Positions 34,064 to 43,618 are shown, counted from the stretch's first letter. The stretch is DNA of 63,373 bases from Lutibacter sp. (GCF_021647475.1 NZ_JAKIUR010000012.1:1-63373), one strand, 5' to 3'. Notes: generated by a model from the letters alone, not told the origin. Translations and numbers: made by a program.

Positions 34064-35395
34064 TTAAAGTTTTTTAGAGGTTGGACCTTGGTGAATAGTT
34101 TTGCCGACTAGCACTAAAAATAATAGTCCTAAAACCATATATAAACCAACAAATCCCAATAATGTGAATAATGTATTTCCTGAAGAAACCGTTGGAGACA
34201 TTCCAACACTGGTTCTTAACAACCCATAAACTAAATACGGTTGTCTTCCTAATTCTGCTACATACCAACCTGTTAAATTTGCTATATAAGGAAACGGAAC
34301 TAAAAACATAATAACCCAAAGTAAAGGTTTAAGTGTAAATAATTTTTTTCGCCACAAAAAGAAAACTGCCAAAAACATGATGGCTATAAATATAGTTCCT
34401 AAACCAACCATAATGTGATAGGCATAATAAAGTGCTGGAATATTATCGGGTAAATCTTCTTTTTTAAATTGATCCATCCCTTTAATTTGTTTATTCCAAT
34501 CTTTATAGGTTAAAAAGCTTAAAACATCTGGTACTGCAATTTTATTGTCTAATTTTTTAGCTACCATATTAGGTTGCCCAATAAGCACAATTTCAGCACC
34601 ACCTTGCTCTGTTTTAAAAACACCTTCCATAGCAGCAAAAGAAGCTGGTTGATATTTAACTACATTTTTAGCATTCCAATCTCCTGTCGGAAAAGCAACC
34701 AATAGAGCCGCTATTAAGCCAAATATTATTCCTGTTTTCAAAAATAGTTTACCATATTCCAAATTCTTATTTCTTAGAATATAAAAAGCACCAATACTAG
34801 CAACTACAAATGATGAAGTTACCAAAGAAGCTGATTGATTGTGTAAATATGCTGGAATTAACCATGGATTATTAAAAATTGCTAAAAAGTTGTGAAGTAC
34901 AAATTTTCCATTTTCTAAAATTTCATAACCAACTGGGTGCTGCATCCATGCATTTGTAGCTAAAATAAACCAGCCACTTAACCATGAACCTAAAAACACC
35001 AAAAAGCCTGTTAAAAAGTGCAATTTCTGTCCCATTAGTTTTTCTCCAAAAATAAACAATGCTAAAAAAGAAGATTCTAAAAAGAATGCAAGTACGCCTT
35101 CCATAGCTAAGGTTTGCCCAATAATTCCACCTGTAAGTTCAGAAAATTTTGCCCAATTGGTGCCAAATTGAAATTCCATTGGAATACCTGTAACTACACC
35201 CATGGTGAAATTAATTGCAAAAATTTTCATAAAAAATTTAGCAGCATTGTTATACTTTTCAATATCAGTTTTTAAAAATTTCCACTTGAAATAAACTATC
35301 AATAGAGATAAACCCATTGTTAATTGAGGAAATATGTAGTGGAATGTGATAGTAAACGCAAATTGCAGCCTATCATAAAAAAGCATATCGTTCAT
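34064..35395 (-). CDS. cydA: Cytochrome bd ubiquinol oxidase subunit I
   Basis: Haem-binding subunit I of the bd oxidase, 443 residues, nine or so membrane segments. Seen are the N-terminal haem-ligand region RLQFAFTITFHYIFPQLT, the conserved GIPMEFQFGTNW, and GWYVAELGRQPYLVYG, the family block written GRQPW in most enzymes and GRQPY here. The Q-loop is short, as in many Bacteroidota CydA. It is first in cydA-cydB-small membrane protein. Confidence 0.95.
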   Translation of the reverse strand: MNDMLFYDRLQFAFTITFHYIFPQLTMGLSLLIVYFKWKFLKTDIEKYNNAAKFFMKIFAINFTMGVVTGIPMEFQFGTNWAKFSELTGGIIGQTLAMEGVLAFFLESSFLALFIFGEKLMGQKLHFLTGFLVFLGSWLSGWFILATNAWMQHPVGYEILENGKFVLHNFLAIFNNPWLIPAYLHNQSASLVTSSFVVASIGAFYILRNKNLEYGKLFLKTGIIFGLIAALLVAFPTGDWNAKNVVKYQPASFAAMEGVFKTEQGGAEIVLIGQPNMVAKKLDNKIAVPDVLSFLTYKDWNKQIKGMDQFKKEDLPDNIPALYYAYHIMVGLGTIFIAIMFLAVFFLWRKKLFTLKPLLWVIMFLVPFPYIANLTGWYVAELGRQPYLVYGLLRTSVGMSPTVSSGNTLFTLLGFVGLYMVLGLLFLVLVGKTIHQGPTSKKL

Positions 35396-35414
35396 AATGT
35401 TTTTAATTTTTTGA

Positions 35415-35422
35415 CAAAATTA
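35415..35422 (-). promoter_or_regulatory. -7 box of the cydAB promoter
   Basis: On the minus strand TAATTTTG fits TAnnTTTG, 20 bases before the cydA ATG. No upstream box at standard spacing is visible. Confidence 0.4.
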
Positions 35423-35590
35423 TACTAAAGAATAATTAATCGCTATAACAAAGGTTACTAACTATTAATTTTGAATATAAACTTAAGAATAATTTAGTGA
35501 TATAGGAAAAGTATTTTTAAAAAAGTATTTATTTTAAAAACATCAAGGTTATAGGTTAATCTCTCTATTTGTTTGGCAATATTAAATCTG

Positions 35591-35785
35591 TTGTGCATTT
35601 TGACTCTTTAAACTTACTGTTTTACATCAGTTTGAGCCTACCTGACGGCAAGGCGGATAATTTTTGATAAAAAAACGGTATTGAGAACATCTGTATTTAA
35701 ATAAAAAACCTATTCTCGATACTAATTTTAAGCCTAAAAAGGCTAAAATTCACTCGAATTGACAAAATTTTATCAAAATGCACAA
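35591..35785. repeat. MITE-like intergenic element with terminal inverted repeats
   Basis: Perfect 13-bp terminal inverted repeats TTGTGCATTTTGA (35591-35603) and its complement (35773-35785) bound about 195 bases. Inside are GTATTGAGAA/TTCTCGATAC arms and AGCCTACCTGACGGCAAGGC (35635-35654), which recurs exactly at 49517-49536. Parts also recur at 43093-43135. No coding capacity. The rest of the 35396-35940 gap holds only the cydA promoter region. Confidence 0.65.
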
Positions 35786-35940
35786 TGGGTTAAATCCGTT
35801 TTTAAGTACTGTTTTTGTGCTTCACTACAATCAATTAATAAAAGTATTAGTATGAAAAAAATATTTATCTTCTTTTGATAAATTATTAAATAAAATTTTA
35901 CCTTTTTAAAAGAAATTATATTTACAAATAGTTTTAACAA

Positions 35941-36735
35941 TTACCAACCACCACCAGCTCCACCACCAGAGAATCCGCCACCACCAAAACCGCCTCCAAA
36001 GCCACCACCAGAACTTCCTCCGCCAAAGCTTCCACTTCCAAAATTACCTCGTCCTGCTCCACTTAATAAAATTGCAGTTAAAATATTTGCGGCTATATTT
36101 CTTTTTCCACCACCTCCTTTTCCACCACGTTTATTATTGTTAGAAAAGATGGAAAGAATAAAAAAGAATAAAATAATAATTAAAAATATTGGAGGCCCAC
36201 CATTAGATTTTTTGCTTTTTTTCGGATTTTTATTTTTAAAAGTTCCATTTAAAACCTGAAAAATAGCATCTGCCCCTTTGTTTAGTCCACTATAAAAATC
36301 ACCTTTTTTAAATTCGGGAATAATAATGTTTCTAACAATAGTTCCTGTAGTTCCCGCAGTTAATTTATATTCAACACCATAACCTGGAGCTATCCATATT
36401 TTATGTTCATTTTTAGCTAATAATACTAAAACACCGTTATCTTCTTTAGCTTGACCAATTCCCCATTTTTGTGCCCATCTTGGAGTTAAAATACCTATAT
36501 CTTCACCTTTAATTGTCTCAACCGTAATCATTACGATTTGGGTAGAAGTTGAATCAGAATATTTAATAAGTTTTTGTTCTAATGCTGTTTTTTGAGAACT
36601 GGACAATAAATTAGCATAATCATAAACACTAGTTTGTAATTTAGGTTTAGGCGGAATAGTAAATTGCCCAAAAGATAATTGTACTACAAATAAGGCTATA
36701 AAAAGCGGAAGACTAACTTTAATTATTTTTTTCAT
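35941..36735 (-). CDS. TPM-domain protein with Gly-rich tail
   Basis: Membrane-linked protein of 264 residues: signal peptide (to about residue 23), TPM/Psb32-type domain (about 38-165, VYDYANLLSSSQK and later APGYGVEYKLT), one membrane segment (about 185-205), and a tail made almost only of Gly, Ser and Phe (GGGFGGGFGGGGFSGGG). It is the third gene of a LemA-TPM-TPM unit. TPM domains are tied to membrane protein maintenance, but the biochemical role is unsettled. Confidence 0.85.
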   Translation of the reverse strand: MKKIIKVSLPLFIALFVVQLSFGQFTIPPKPKLQTSVYDYANLLSSSQKTALEQKLIKYSDSTSTQIVMITVETIKGEDIGILTPRWAQKWGIGQAKEDNGVLVLLAKNEHKIWIAPGYGVEYKLTAGTTGTIVRNIIIPEFKKGDFYSGLNKGADAIFQVLNGTFKNKNPKKSKKSNGGPPIFLIIILFFFILSIFSNNNKRGGKGGGGKRNIAANILTAILLSGAGRGNFGSGSFGGGSSGGGFGGGFGGGGFSGGGAGGGW

Positions 36736-36743
36736 AAAATGTT

Positions 36744-37181
36744 TTATCCTTTTGAAATTTCATCTGGTAATTCATTTACATCATCTTTTTCATAAGGAAA
36801 ATAAGCTTTTAATTGATTTCCTACTTCAATAATTCCTTCTTCCAATCCTTTTGCATAGTTTTTTTCAGCAAAATTAGTAAGTACTTTGTTTTTTACAATT
36901 TCCCAAAAATTATTGGGTACAAACTTATGAATTCCTTCATCGCCAATAATGGCAAATTGCTTGCTTTCAACAGCTAAATAAAATAAAACGCCATTTTTTA
37001 AATGAGTTCGATCCATTTTTAAAAATTGAAAAACCTCCTTTGCTCTTTCCATTGGAGGTTTTTTTGTGTTTTTTTCAATATGAACCCGTATTTCACCTGA
37101 AGTATTTTTTTCAGCAATTTTTATTGCATTTACAATAGATTGTTCTTGCTCAGCAGACAAAAAATCTTCAATTTTTGACAT
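36744..37181 (-). CDS. TPM-domain protein, short form
   Basis: Protein of 145 residues consisting of one TPM domain (ASGEIRVHIEKNT, KNGVLFYLAVESKQFAIIGDEGIH) without a signal peptide, so probably on the cytoplasmic side. Its ATG overlaps the lemA stop by 1 base (TAATG), so translation is coupled. The short TPM, the long TPM and LemA are a conserved trio in Bacteroidota. Confidence 0.85.
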   Translation of the reverse strand: MSKIEDFLSAEQEQSIVNAIKIAEKNTSGEIRVHIEKNTKKPPMERAKEVFQFLKMDRTHLKNGVLFYLAVESKQFAIIGDEGIHKFVPNNFWEIVKNKVLTNFAEKNYAKGLEEGIIEVGNQLKAYFPYEKDDVNELPDEISKG

Positions 37182-37792
37182 TAGTTTTTCTTTTTATTGA
37201 AATCAAATTTAACATCTGGTGCCTTTTCGGCTCCAGCTTCTGCATTAAAATAAGGTTTACTTTCAAAATGAAATAAGCCCGCTAATAAGGTGTTAGGAAA
37301 CGTTTTAATATGATTATTATAGGGTTTTGTTGCTTCATTAAAACGAGTACGTGCTGTTAATATCTGGTTTTCTGTACTTGTTAATTCATCTTGTAATTTT
37401 AAAAAGTTTTGATTCGCTTTTAAATCAGGATAACGTTCAACCGTTACCAATAAACTTTTTAAAGCACCGCTTAATCCGCCTTGTACTTTATTAAAATTAG
37501 CCAATTGTTGTGGCGTTACTTTAGATGGATCAATATTTATAGAAGTTGCTTTGGCACGTGCTTCAATTACCGCTGTTAAAGTAGATTTTTCAAAATCTGC
37601 TGCTCCTTTAACGGTATTTACCAAATTGCCAATTAAATCACTTCTACGTTGGTAAGCTGTTTCTACATTACCCCAACTTTCTGATATGTTTTCATTTAAT
37701 TTAACCGCTGTATTATTGAAATTTACACCCCATCGATAAAATCCAAATACAATAACTACAATAATTATTACAGGTATTAGCCACTTTTTCAT
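37181..37792 (-). CDS. lemA: LemA family protein
   Basis: Helical bundle protein of 203 residues with one N-terminal membrane anchor (about 4-20). Family blocks are NFNNTAVKLNENISESWGNVETAYQRR, LIGNLVNTVKG, and NNHIKTFPNTLLAGLFHFE near the C-terminus. The exact role of LemA is not settled. It is first in the trio with two TPM proteins. Confidence 0.92.
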   Translation of the reverse strand: MKKWLIPVIIIVVIVFGFYRWGVNFNNTAVKLNENISESWGNVETAYQRRSDLIGNLVNTVKGAADFEKSTLTAVIEARAKATSINIDPSKVTPQQLANFNKVQGGLSGALKSLLVTVERYPDLKANQNFLKLQDELTSTENQILTARTRFNEATKPYNNHIKTFPNTLLAGLFHFESKPYFNAEAGAEKAPDVKFDFNKKKN

Positions 37793-37868
37793 TTTTAATA
37801 TAATTTAATTGTTAATAATTCATTTTATTGGTAGCTTAAAATTAGTTTTTGTTACGATTAAACTTACT

Positions 37869-38201
37869 TTAAGCTAAATTATTTTTTATTTTAATCAATT
37901 CTGATTTAATATTTTCTAACCGATCAATAATTTCAAAATTATCTTTTATTGCTTTTGGTTTTTCCTTCATTTTAGCTTTAGCTCCTTCTAAGGTAAATCC
38001 TTTTTCTTTTACTAAATGATAAATAATTTGAAGGTTTTTAACATCAACCTGTGTAAATAATCGATTTCCTTTTTTATTCTTTTTTGGTTTTAAAATGTCA
38101 AATTCTTTTTCCCAAAATCGAATATGCGAAGTATTTACATTAAATGCTTTGGCTACTTCACCAATTTTATAATATCGTTTTTCAGGTAAATTTATATGCA
38201 T
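37869..38201 (-). CDS. MerR-family transcriptional regulator
   Basis: Short MerR-type regulator of 110 residues. The N-terminal winged helix has YKIGEVAKAFNVNTSHIRFWEKEFDIL, followed by NRLFTQVDVKNLQIIYHLVKEKG. The C-terminal part is a coiled coil of about 30 residues without a ligand domain. Its ATG overlaps the stop of the M23 peptidase gene by 1 base (TAATG). This pair is common in Flavobacteriia; the target genes are unknown. Confidence 0.88.
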   Translation of the reverse strand: MHINLPEKRYYKIGEVAKAFNVNTSHIRFWEKEFDILKPKKNKKGNRLFTQVDVKNLQIIYHLVKEKGFTLEGAKAKMKEKPKAIKDNFEIIDRLENIKSELIKIKNNLA

Positions 38202-39172
38202 TAGTCTAAAGATTGTCCTTCCATTTGAGCTGCTTTTTGCATGGCAATAAATTCTTGAGGAGATAAATTTCCGTAATAATAATTAATTGGATTCACTTTT
38301 ACGCCATTTTTATGAACTTCATAATGTAAATGTGGTCCTTGTGATCGTCCTGTAGTACCTACAAACCCGATTAAATCTCCTCGTTTTACACGTTGTCCCT
38401 TTCTAACATTGTATTTACTTAAATGTGCATACAACGTAATATAACCAAATCCGTGATTTATTTCAATATGTTTTCCAAAACCTGACGCTCGTTGATCTAC
38501 CCTTTTTACAATGCCATCACCAGTTGCATAAACAGGCGTGCCAATTGGAGCTGAAAAATCCATTCCATAATGTTTTTTTCTGGCTTTTGTGAATGGATCT
38601 GTCCGCCATCCGTAGCCAGAAGCCATTCGTTTTAAATCTCCTTTTTTTACGGGTTGAATTGCTGGTATTGCAGCCAATAGTTTTTCTTTATTATCTGCTA
38701 ACTTAACAATTTCATCTAACGATTTAGACTGAATATAAAGTTGTTTTGCTAAAATATCCATGTTTTTGGTAACGTCAATTATCATTTCTGAATTGTTGAA
38801 TCCTTCTAATGATTTGTAACGATTTACACCACCAAAACCTGCTTTTCGTTGTTCTTTAGGAATAGGATTCACTTCAAAATATAATCTGTAAATATTATTA
38901 TCTCTATCTTGAACTTCGCTTAAAACACTTTCTATTTGTTTTATTCGTTTACTGTGCAGTTGTTCATTCAATTTTACAAATTCTAACTGACGTTTTAGTT
39001 CTTTTTCTTTAGGAGATTCAAAAACTGAAGTAAAAACCACATAACCTAAAAACATGAGAATTAACGATGCCAATAACATCAGTAAAAAATTCCTAAATTT
39101 TTCCCTTTTCCTTAAGTGAATTTTTTGATAGGATAAGGTATCTGGATTGTAATAATATTTTACTTTCGCCAT
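38201..39172 (-). CDS. M23-family peptidoglycan peptidase
   Basis: Membrane-anchored protein of 323 residues with a cytoplasmic start, one membrane segment (about 28-48), a coiled-coil region (about 55-80) and an M23 (LytM) domain (about 185-300). The zinc site is visible: KKHYGMDFSAP carries the first His and Asp, and GPHLHYEV carries the HxH. It should cut peptide cross-links in the wall or regulate amidases. The gene is divergent from alaS. Confidence 0.9.
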   Translation of the reverse strand: MAKVKYYYNPDTLSYQKIHLRKREKFRNFLLMLLASLILMFLGYVVFTSVFESPKEKELKRQLEFVKLNEQLHSKRIKQIESVLSEVQDRDNNIYRLYFEVNPIPKEQRKAGFGGVNRYKSLEGFNNSEMIIDVTKNMDILAKQLYIQSKSLDEIVKLADNKEKLLAAIPAIQPVKKGDLKRMASGYGWRTDPFTKARKKHYGMDFSAPIGTPVYATGDGIVKRVDQRASGFGKHIEINHGFGYITLYAHLSKYNVRKGQRVKRGDLIGFVGTTGRSQGPHLHYEVHKNGVKVNPINYYYGNLSPQEFIAMQKAAQMEGQSLD

Positions 39173-39187
39173 AAATAGAAATTATCT

Positions 39188-39195
39188 TATTTTTG
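39188..39195 (+). promoter_or_regulatory. -7 box of the alaS promoter
   Basis: TATTTTTG fits TAnnTTTG, about 110 bases upstream of the alaS ATG, implying a leader of roughly 100 nt. Confidence 0.4.
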
Positions 39196-39242
39196 CACCA
39201 TAAAACGTATTACAATTTTATAATATTGTGGTGCGTAAACAA

Positions 39243-39250
39243 CAAAATTA
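39243..39250 (-). promoter_or_regulatory. -7 box of the M23 peptidase promoter
   Basis: On the minus strand TAATTTTG fits TAnnTTTG, 71 bases upstream of the peptidase ATG. The upstream box is not obvious. Confidence 0.3.
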
Positions 39251-39304
39251 CAAAATGTTTTGCAATAGATGTAAAACAAAACCATTTTAGCATTGTATTA
39301 ACAT

Positions 39305-41953
39305 ATGAAATCACAAGAAATACGTCAGCAATTTTTAGACTTTTTTGCTTCTAAAAACCATAAAATCGTACCTTCATCTCCAATGGTATTAAAAAACGAT
39401 CCAACGCTAATGTTTACCAACGCTGGTATGGTTCCGTTTAAAGAATATTTTTTAGGACAAAAAAAAGTAAATCACAAACGAGTTGCTGATACACAAAAAT
39501 GCCTACGTGTTTCTGGAAAACATAACGATTTAGAGGAAGTTGGTAAGGACACTTATCATCATACTATGTTTGAAATGTTAGGCAACTGGAGTTTTGGTGA
39601 TTATTTTAAAAAAGAAGCTATTGATTGGGCTTGGGAATTTTTAACCAAAGTTGTAAATATTGATAAAAACAGTTTATACGTTACTGTTTTTGAAGGCGAT
39701 AAAAAAGATGGATTAGCATTAGATAAAGACGCCTACAACTTTTGGAAAGAACATATTAATGAAGACCGAATTTTAAACGGGAACAAAAAAGATAATTTTT
39801 GGGAAATGGGTGCTCAAGGACCTTGTGGACCTTGTTCTGAAATTCACGTAGATTTACGTTCTGATGAAGAAAAAGCTAAAATTTCTGGTAAAAGTTTAGT
39901 AAATCAAGATCATCCTTTGGTGGTTGAAATATGGAATTTAGTTTTTATGGAATTCAACAGAAAAGCAGATGGTTCCTTAGAAAAATTACCCGCAAAACAT
40001 GTAGATACCGGAATGGGATTTGAACGTTTGTGTATGGTTTTACAACATAAACAATCAAATTACGATACCGATGTTTTTACTCCTTTAATTCGTGAAATTG
40101 AAACTATTACCAATAATAAATATGGTAAAAATGAAGAAACAGATATTGCAATACGTGTGGTAGCTGACCATGTAAGAGCAGTTGCTTTTGCAATTGCTGA
40201 CGGGAAATTACCATCAAATACTGGAGCAGGTTATGTAATTAGAAGAATTTTAAGAAGATCCATCCGCTACGGTTTTACTTTTTTAAATAAAAAAGAAGCA
40301 TTCATTTACAAATTAGTGAATACATTAAGTAAACAAATGGGTGATTATTTTCCTGAACTTAAAGCTCAAAAACAATTAATTACCAATGTTATAAAGGAAG
40401 AAGAAAACTCTTTTCTGCATACTTTAGAACAAGGTTTAGTTTTATTAGATGGAATTATCAAAAACACTTCTGGAAAAGAAGTTTCTGGTAAAAAAGCTTT
40501 TCAATTATTTGATACTTACGGTTTTCCAATTGATTTAACTTCTTTAATTCTTTCAGAAAAAGGACTTACCTTAAATGAAAAAGAATTTCAAGAAGCTTTA
40601 GAAAAACAAAAAAACCGATCAAGAGCTGCATCCACTGTTGAAACCGAAGATTGGGTAATTATTAATGAAGATGATGTAGAGGAATTTATAGGATATGATT
40701 TTTTAGAAGCGACTGTTAAATTAACTAGATATCGAAAAATTAGCTCTAAAAAAGATGGTGATTTGTATCAATTAGTCTTTAATTTAACGCCATTTTACGC
40801 AGAAGGTGGCGGACAAGTTGGAGACAAAGGTTATATTGAAGTAAGTAACGGAAACGTAATTTACATTATTGACACTAAAAAAGAGAATAATTTAATTATA
40901 CATTACACTAAAAGTTTACCAAAAAACTTACAGCAAAGTTTTAAAATTGTTGTAGATGAAACACAACGCTTTAGAACCGCTTGCAATCATTCCGCTACAC
41001 ATTTATTACAACAAGCATTACGTGAAGTTTTAGGAACTCATGTAGAACAAAAAGGCTCTTTTGTACATTCAAAAGGCTTGCGTTTCGATTTTTCTCATTT
41101 TGCAAAATTAACAGTTGATGAATTGCGTGCTGTTGAAGATTTTGTAAATGAACGAATTAACAATAAACTACCATTACAAGAGTTCCGTAATATTCCTATG
41201 GAAACCGCACTAAATAAAGGAGCAATGGCTTTGTTTGGTGAAAAATATGGAGATACCGTTAGAGCCATTCAGTTTGGAAAATCAGTTGAACTTTGTGGCG
41301 GAATTCATGTTCAAAACACCAGTGATATTTGGCATTTTAAAATAGTAAGCGAAAGTGCAATTGCTGCAGGCGTTAGACGAATTGAAGCCATAACTGGAGA
41401 TGCTACAAAAGATTACTACATTAAACAAGACAATGAGCTTAACATTGTTCGAGGAGTTTTAAAGGGCACAATAAATGTCACATCAGAAGTTATAGGAGGA
41501 GTAACTTTAAATGTTGCAAATTCAGTTTATAAATTAAAGTCAGATAATGTTGTCCTAAAAAAACAAATTGAGGCTTTAGTAAAGGATAAAGCTAAAAATT
41601 TAAAAGGCGATTTAAAAAATGAAGTTAAAGAAGTAAATGGCATTAATTTTTTAGCTAAAAAAATTGATCTAAATCAAAATAGCATCAAAGATTTATGTTT
41701 TGAATTAGGTAACGAAATAGACAACTTATTCATTTTATTTGGTTCAGAAAAAGAAGGCAAAGCATTTTTAACTTGTTATATTTCTAAAAAATTAGTGGAA
41801 GAAAAAAAATTAGATGCGGGTAAAGTGGTGCGTGAATTGGGTGGATTAATTCACGGTGGCGGAGGCGGACAACCATTTTTTGCAACTGCCGGTGGTAGAA
41901 ACCCTGACGGAATTGAAAAAGCTTTACAAGAAGCAAAAAGATATATTATTTAA
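39305..41953 (+). CDS. alaS: Alanyl-tRNA synthetase
   Basis: Full-length AlaRS of 882 residues: class II catalytic domain at the N-terminus (PSSPMVLKNDPTLMFTNAGM, NHKRVADTQKCLR), tRNA-recognition helices, an editing domain with the zinc motif HSATH and CGGIH, and a C-Ala domain with GGGGGQPFFATAGG. All standard parts are present. Confidence 0.98.
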   Translation: MKSQEIRQQFLDFFASKNHKIVPSSPMVLKNDPTLMFTNAGMVPFKEYFLGQKKVNHKRVADTQKCLRVSGKHNDLEEVGKDTYHHTMFEMLGNWSFGDYFKKEAIDWAWEFLTKVVNIDKNSLYVTVFEGDKKDGLALDKDAYNFWKEHINEDRILNGNKKDNFWEMGAQGPCGPCSEIHVDLRSDEEKAKISGKSLVNQDHPLVVEIWNLVFMEFNRKADGSLEKLPAKHVDTGMGFERLCMVLQHKQSNYDTDVFTPLIREIETITNNKYGKNEETDIAIRVVADHVRAVAFAIADGKLPSNTGAGYVIRRILRRSIRYGFTFLNKKEAFIYKLVNTLSKQMGDYFPELKAQKQLITNVIKEEENSFLHTLEQGLVLLDGIIKNTSGKEVSGKKAFQLFDTYGFPIDLTSLILSEKGLTLNEKEFQEALEKQKNRSRAASTVETEDWVIINEDDVEEFIGYDFLEATVKLTRYRKISSKKDGDLYQLVFNLTPFYAEGGGQVGDKGYIEVSNGNVIYIIDTKKENNLIIHYTKSLPKNLQQSFKIVVDETQRFRTACNHSATHLLQQALREVLGTHVEQKGSFVHSKGLRFDFSHFAKLTVDELRAVEDFVNERINNKLPLQEFRNIPMETALNKGAMALFGEKYGDTVRAIQFGKSVELCGGIHVQNTSDIWHFKIVSESAIAAGVRRIEAITGDATKDYYIKQDNELNIVRGVLKGTINVTSEVIGGVTLNVANSVYKLKSDNVVLKKQIEALVKDKAKNLKGDLKNEVKEVNGINFLAKKIDLNQNSIKDLCFELGNEIDNLFILFGSEKEGKAFLTCYISKKLVEEKKLDAGKVVRELGGLIHGGGGGQPFFATAGGRNPDGIEKALQEAKRYII

Positions 41954-41979
41954 AAATGAAATTCAGAACCTTATAATGT

Positions 41980-42042
41980 CCGTCATGCTGAGCTTGGCTC
42001 AGCATCTTTTGATGAGACCCTGAATCAAGTTCAGGGTGACGG
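41980..42042. repeat. Three-way palindromic intergenic repeat
   Basis: Outer arms CCGTCA/TGACGG enclose two hairpins: TGCTGAGC/GCTCAGCA (41986-41993 and 41997-42004) and ACCCTGAA/TTCAGGGT (42017-42024 and 42030-42037). It lies between the alaS and GSCFA genes on the plus strand and may fold in RNA. The layout is shared with 32517-32623. Confidence 0.7.
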
Positions 42043-42061
42043 ATAACTAAATACCTAAAAA

Positions 42062-43009
42062 GTGAAATTTAGAACCAACATACAACTACAAAAAGAACGT
42101 AATCAACTAGATTATGACTCCAAAATAATATTGTTTGGTTCGTGTTTTTCTGAGCATATTTTTAACAAGCTTAACTATTTTAAATTTAATGCGGTTAGTA
42201 ATCCGTTTGGAATTTTATTTAACCCAATTACTATTGAAAAGGTAATTACCAATTCCATCAATGAAAAAAGATATACCGAAAAAGATATTTTTTACCTTAA
42301 TGAACGTTGGCATTGTTTTGATGCACATTCGGATTTGAGTTCTCCTGATAAAAATGAGTTGCTTCAAAATTTAAATAACTCAATTAAATCCACCCATAAA
42401 AAATTAACTGAAGCAACACACCTAATAATTACATTAGGAACATCGTGGGTTTATCGATTTATTGAAATGGATGCCATTGTAGGAAATTGTCATAAAGTTC
42501 CACAAAAAAAGTTTTTAAAAGAGTTGCTTTCTGTGGATGAAATTACTGTTTCCTTAGAAAATATGATTACGCTCATCAAATCTGTAAATGCTTCAACAAA
42601 CATCATTTTTACCGTAAGCCCCATTCGTCATTTAAAAGATGGATTTGTAGAAAATTCACACAGTAAAGCACATTTATTAGCTGCAATTCATCAAGTAACT
42701 GATAATAGAAATCGACTATACTACTTTCCTTCTTATGAAATTATGATGGATGATTTACGTGATTATCGATTTTATAATAGCGACATGATTCATCCAAATA
42801 ATACTGCCATCAGTTATATTTGGGAACAATTTCAGCAAGTTTGGATTTCAGAAAAATCAATTTCTATAATGAAAGAAATTGATACCATTCAAAAAGGATT
42901 GGCTCACAAACCTTTTAATCCTTCTTCAAAACAACATCAACAATTTTTAAAAAACTTAAAGGATAAAATTAAAGTGATTCAAAAACAATATCCTTTAATT
43001 TCATTTTAG
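42062..43009 (+). CDS. GSCFA-domain protein
   Basis: Protein of 315 residues starting at GTG. The defining motif FGSCFSEH is near residue 28, and a later HPNNTAISYIWEQF supplies the His of an SGNH-like arrangement. GSCFA proteins resemble SGNH hydrolases and occur widely in Bacteroidota next to alaS; substrate unknown. No signal peptide is seen, so it is likely cytoplasmic. The three-way palindrome 41980-42042 precedes it. Confidence 0.88.
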   Translation: MKFRTNIQLQKERNQLDYDSKIILFGSCFSEHIFNKLNYFKFNAVSNPFGILFNPITIEKVITNSINEKRYTEKDIFYLNERWHCFDAHSDLSSPDKNELLQNLNNSIKSTHKKLTEATHLIITLGTSWVYRFIEMDAIVGNCHKVPQKKFLKELLSVDEITVSLENMITLIKSVNASTNIIFTVSPIRHLKDGFVENSHSKAHLLAAIHQVTDNRNRLYYFPSYEIMMDDLRDYRFYNSDMIHPNNTAISYIWEQFQQVWISEKSISIMKEIDTIQKGLAHKPFNPSSKQHQQFLKNLKDKIKVIQKQYPLISF

Positions 43010-43012
43010 CAC

Positions 43013-43041
43013 AAAAAAAAAGAGAAGTAAAAAACTTCTCT
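43013..43041 (-). terminator. Terminator between the GSCFA and rhodanese genes
   Basis: Stem AGAGAAGT/ACTTCTCT (43021-43028 and 43034-43041) with an A loop. On the minus strand it is followed by a long T-run (complement of the A-tract at 43012-43020). It is close to the stop of the plus-strand GSCFA gene as well. Confidence 0.6.
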
Positions 43042-43054
43042 AATATATTATTAT

Positions 43055-43226
43055 AACCTGAGTTCGATATAAGGATTTAGTTGTTAAAAACGCTATTCTC
43101 GATACAATTTTCTATTGAAAATTACTCGAATTGACGTGTTTTGTTCGCAAATTACGTCAGATTGAGTGAAATTCTGAAAGAATTTTGTATCGAAATCAAG
43201 TAATTTGCTTACATCGAACTCAGGTT
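43055..43226. repeat. Intergenic element with 14-bp terminal inverted repeats
   Basis: AACCTGAGTTCGAT (43055-43068) and its complement (43213-43226) bound 172 bases. The blocks CTATTCTCGATAC (43093-43105) and ACTCGAATTGAC (43124-43135) are shared with the element at 35591-35785. It lies between convergent genes and has no coding capacity. Confidence 0.65.
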
Positions 43227-43239
43227 TATATGTAAAATG

Positions 43240-43551
43240 TTAATTCAAAAACTTAGCAACATTTTGCCAAGGTCCACCATTAACAACATCAATGCCTTTT
43301 TTACTTAAAAAAGAAGTCGCTTGCCCACTTCTAGCTCCACTTCTGCAAACTGCAATTACCTTTTTATTTAAAGCTTTAATCTCTTCAACTGCTGTAGGAA
43401 TATTGTTTAAAACAATGTTTTGAGACCCTTTAACGTGTCCTTCTCTAAACTCTTCTGGAGTTCTAACATCAATAACAACAGCACCTTCTTTTATGTATTT
43501 TTCAACTGTTTCATTATCATTACCTCCTCCAAATAACCCAAAAAAACTCAT
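43240..43551 (-). CDS. Rhodanese-like sulfurtransferase domain protein
   Basis: Single rhodanese domain of 103 residues. VIDVRTPEEFREGHVKGSQN marks the start of the fold and the active loop is CRSGARSGQA with the catalytic Cys near residue 68. No signal peptide; a short Gly-rich N-terminus (FGLFGGGNDN) precedes the domain. Likely cytoplasmic persulfide carrier; partner not evident. Confidence 0.9.
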   Translation of the reverse strand: MSFFGLFGGGNDNETVEKYIKEGAVVIDVRTPEEFREGHVKGSQNIVLNNIPTAVEEIKALNKKVIAVCRSGARSGQATSFLSKKGIDVVNGGPWQNVAKFLN

Positions 43552-43574
43552 TTTTATTTTTTTTAATTAAGGCG

Positions 43575-43582
43575 CAAATATA
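43575..43582 (-). promoter_or_regulatory. -7 box of the rhodanese promoter
   Basis: On the minus strand TATATTTG fits TAnnTTTG, 23 bases upstream of the ATG. Confidence 0.45.
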
Positions 43583-43618
43583 GTTCAATCCTTACATAAT
43601 ACTGTAACAAAAATTACT

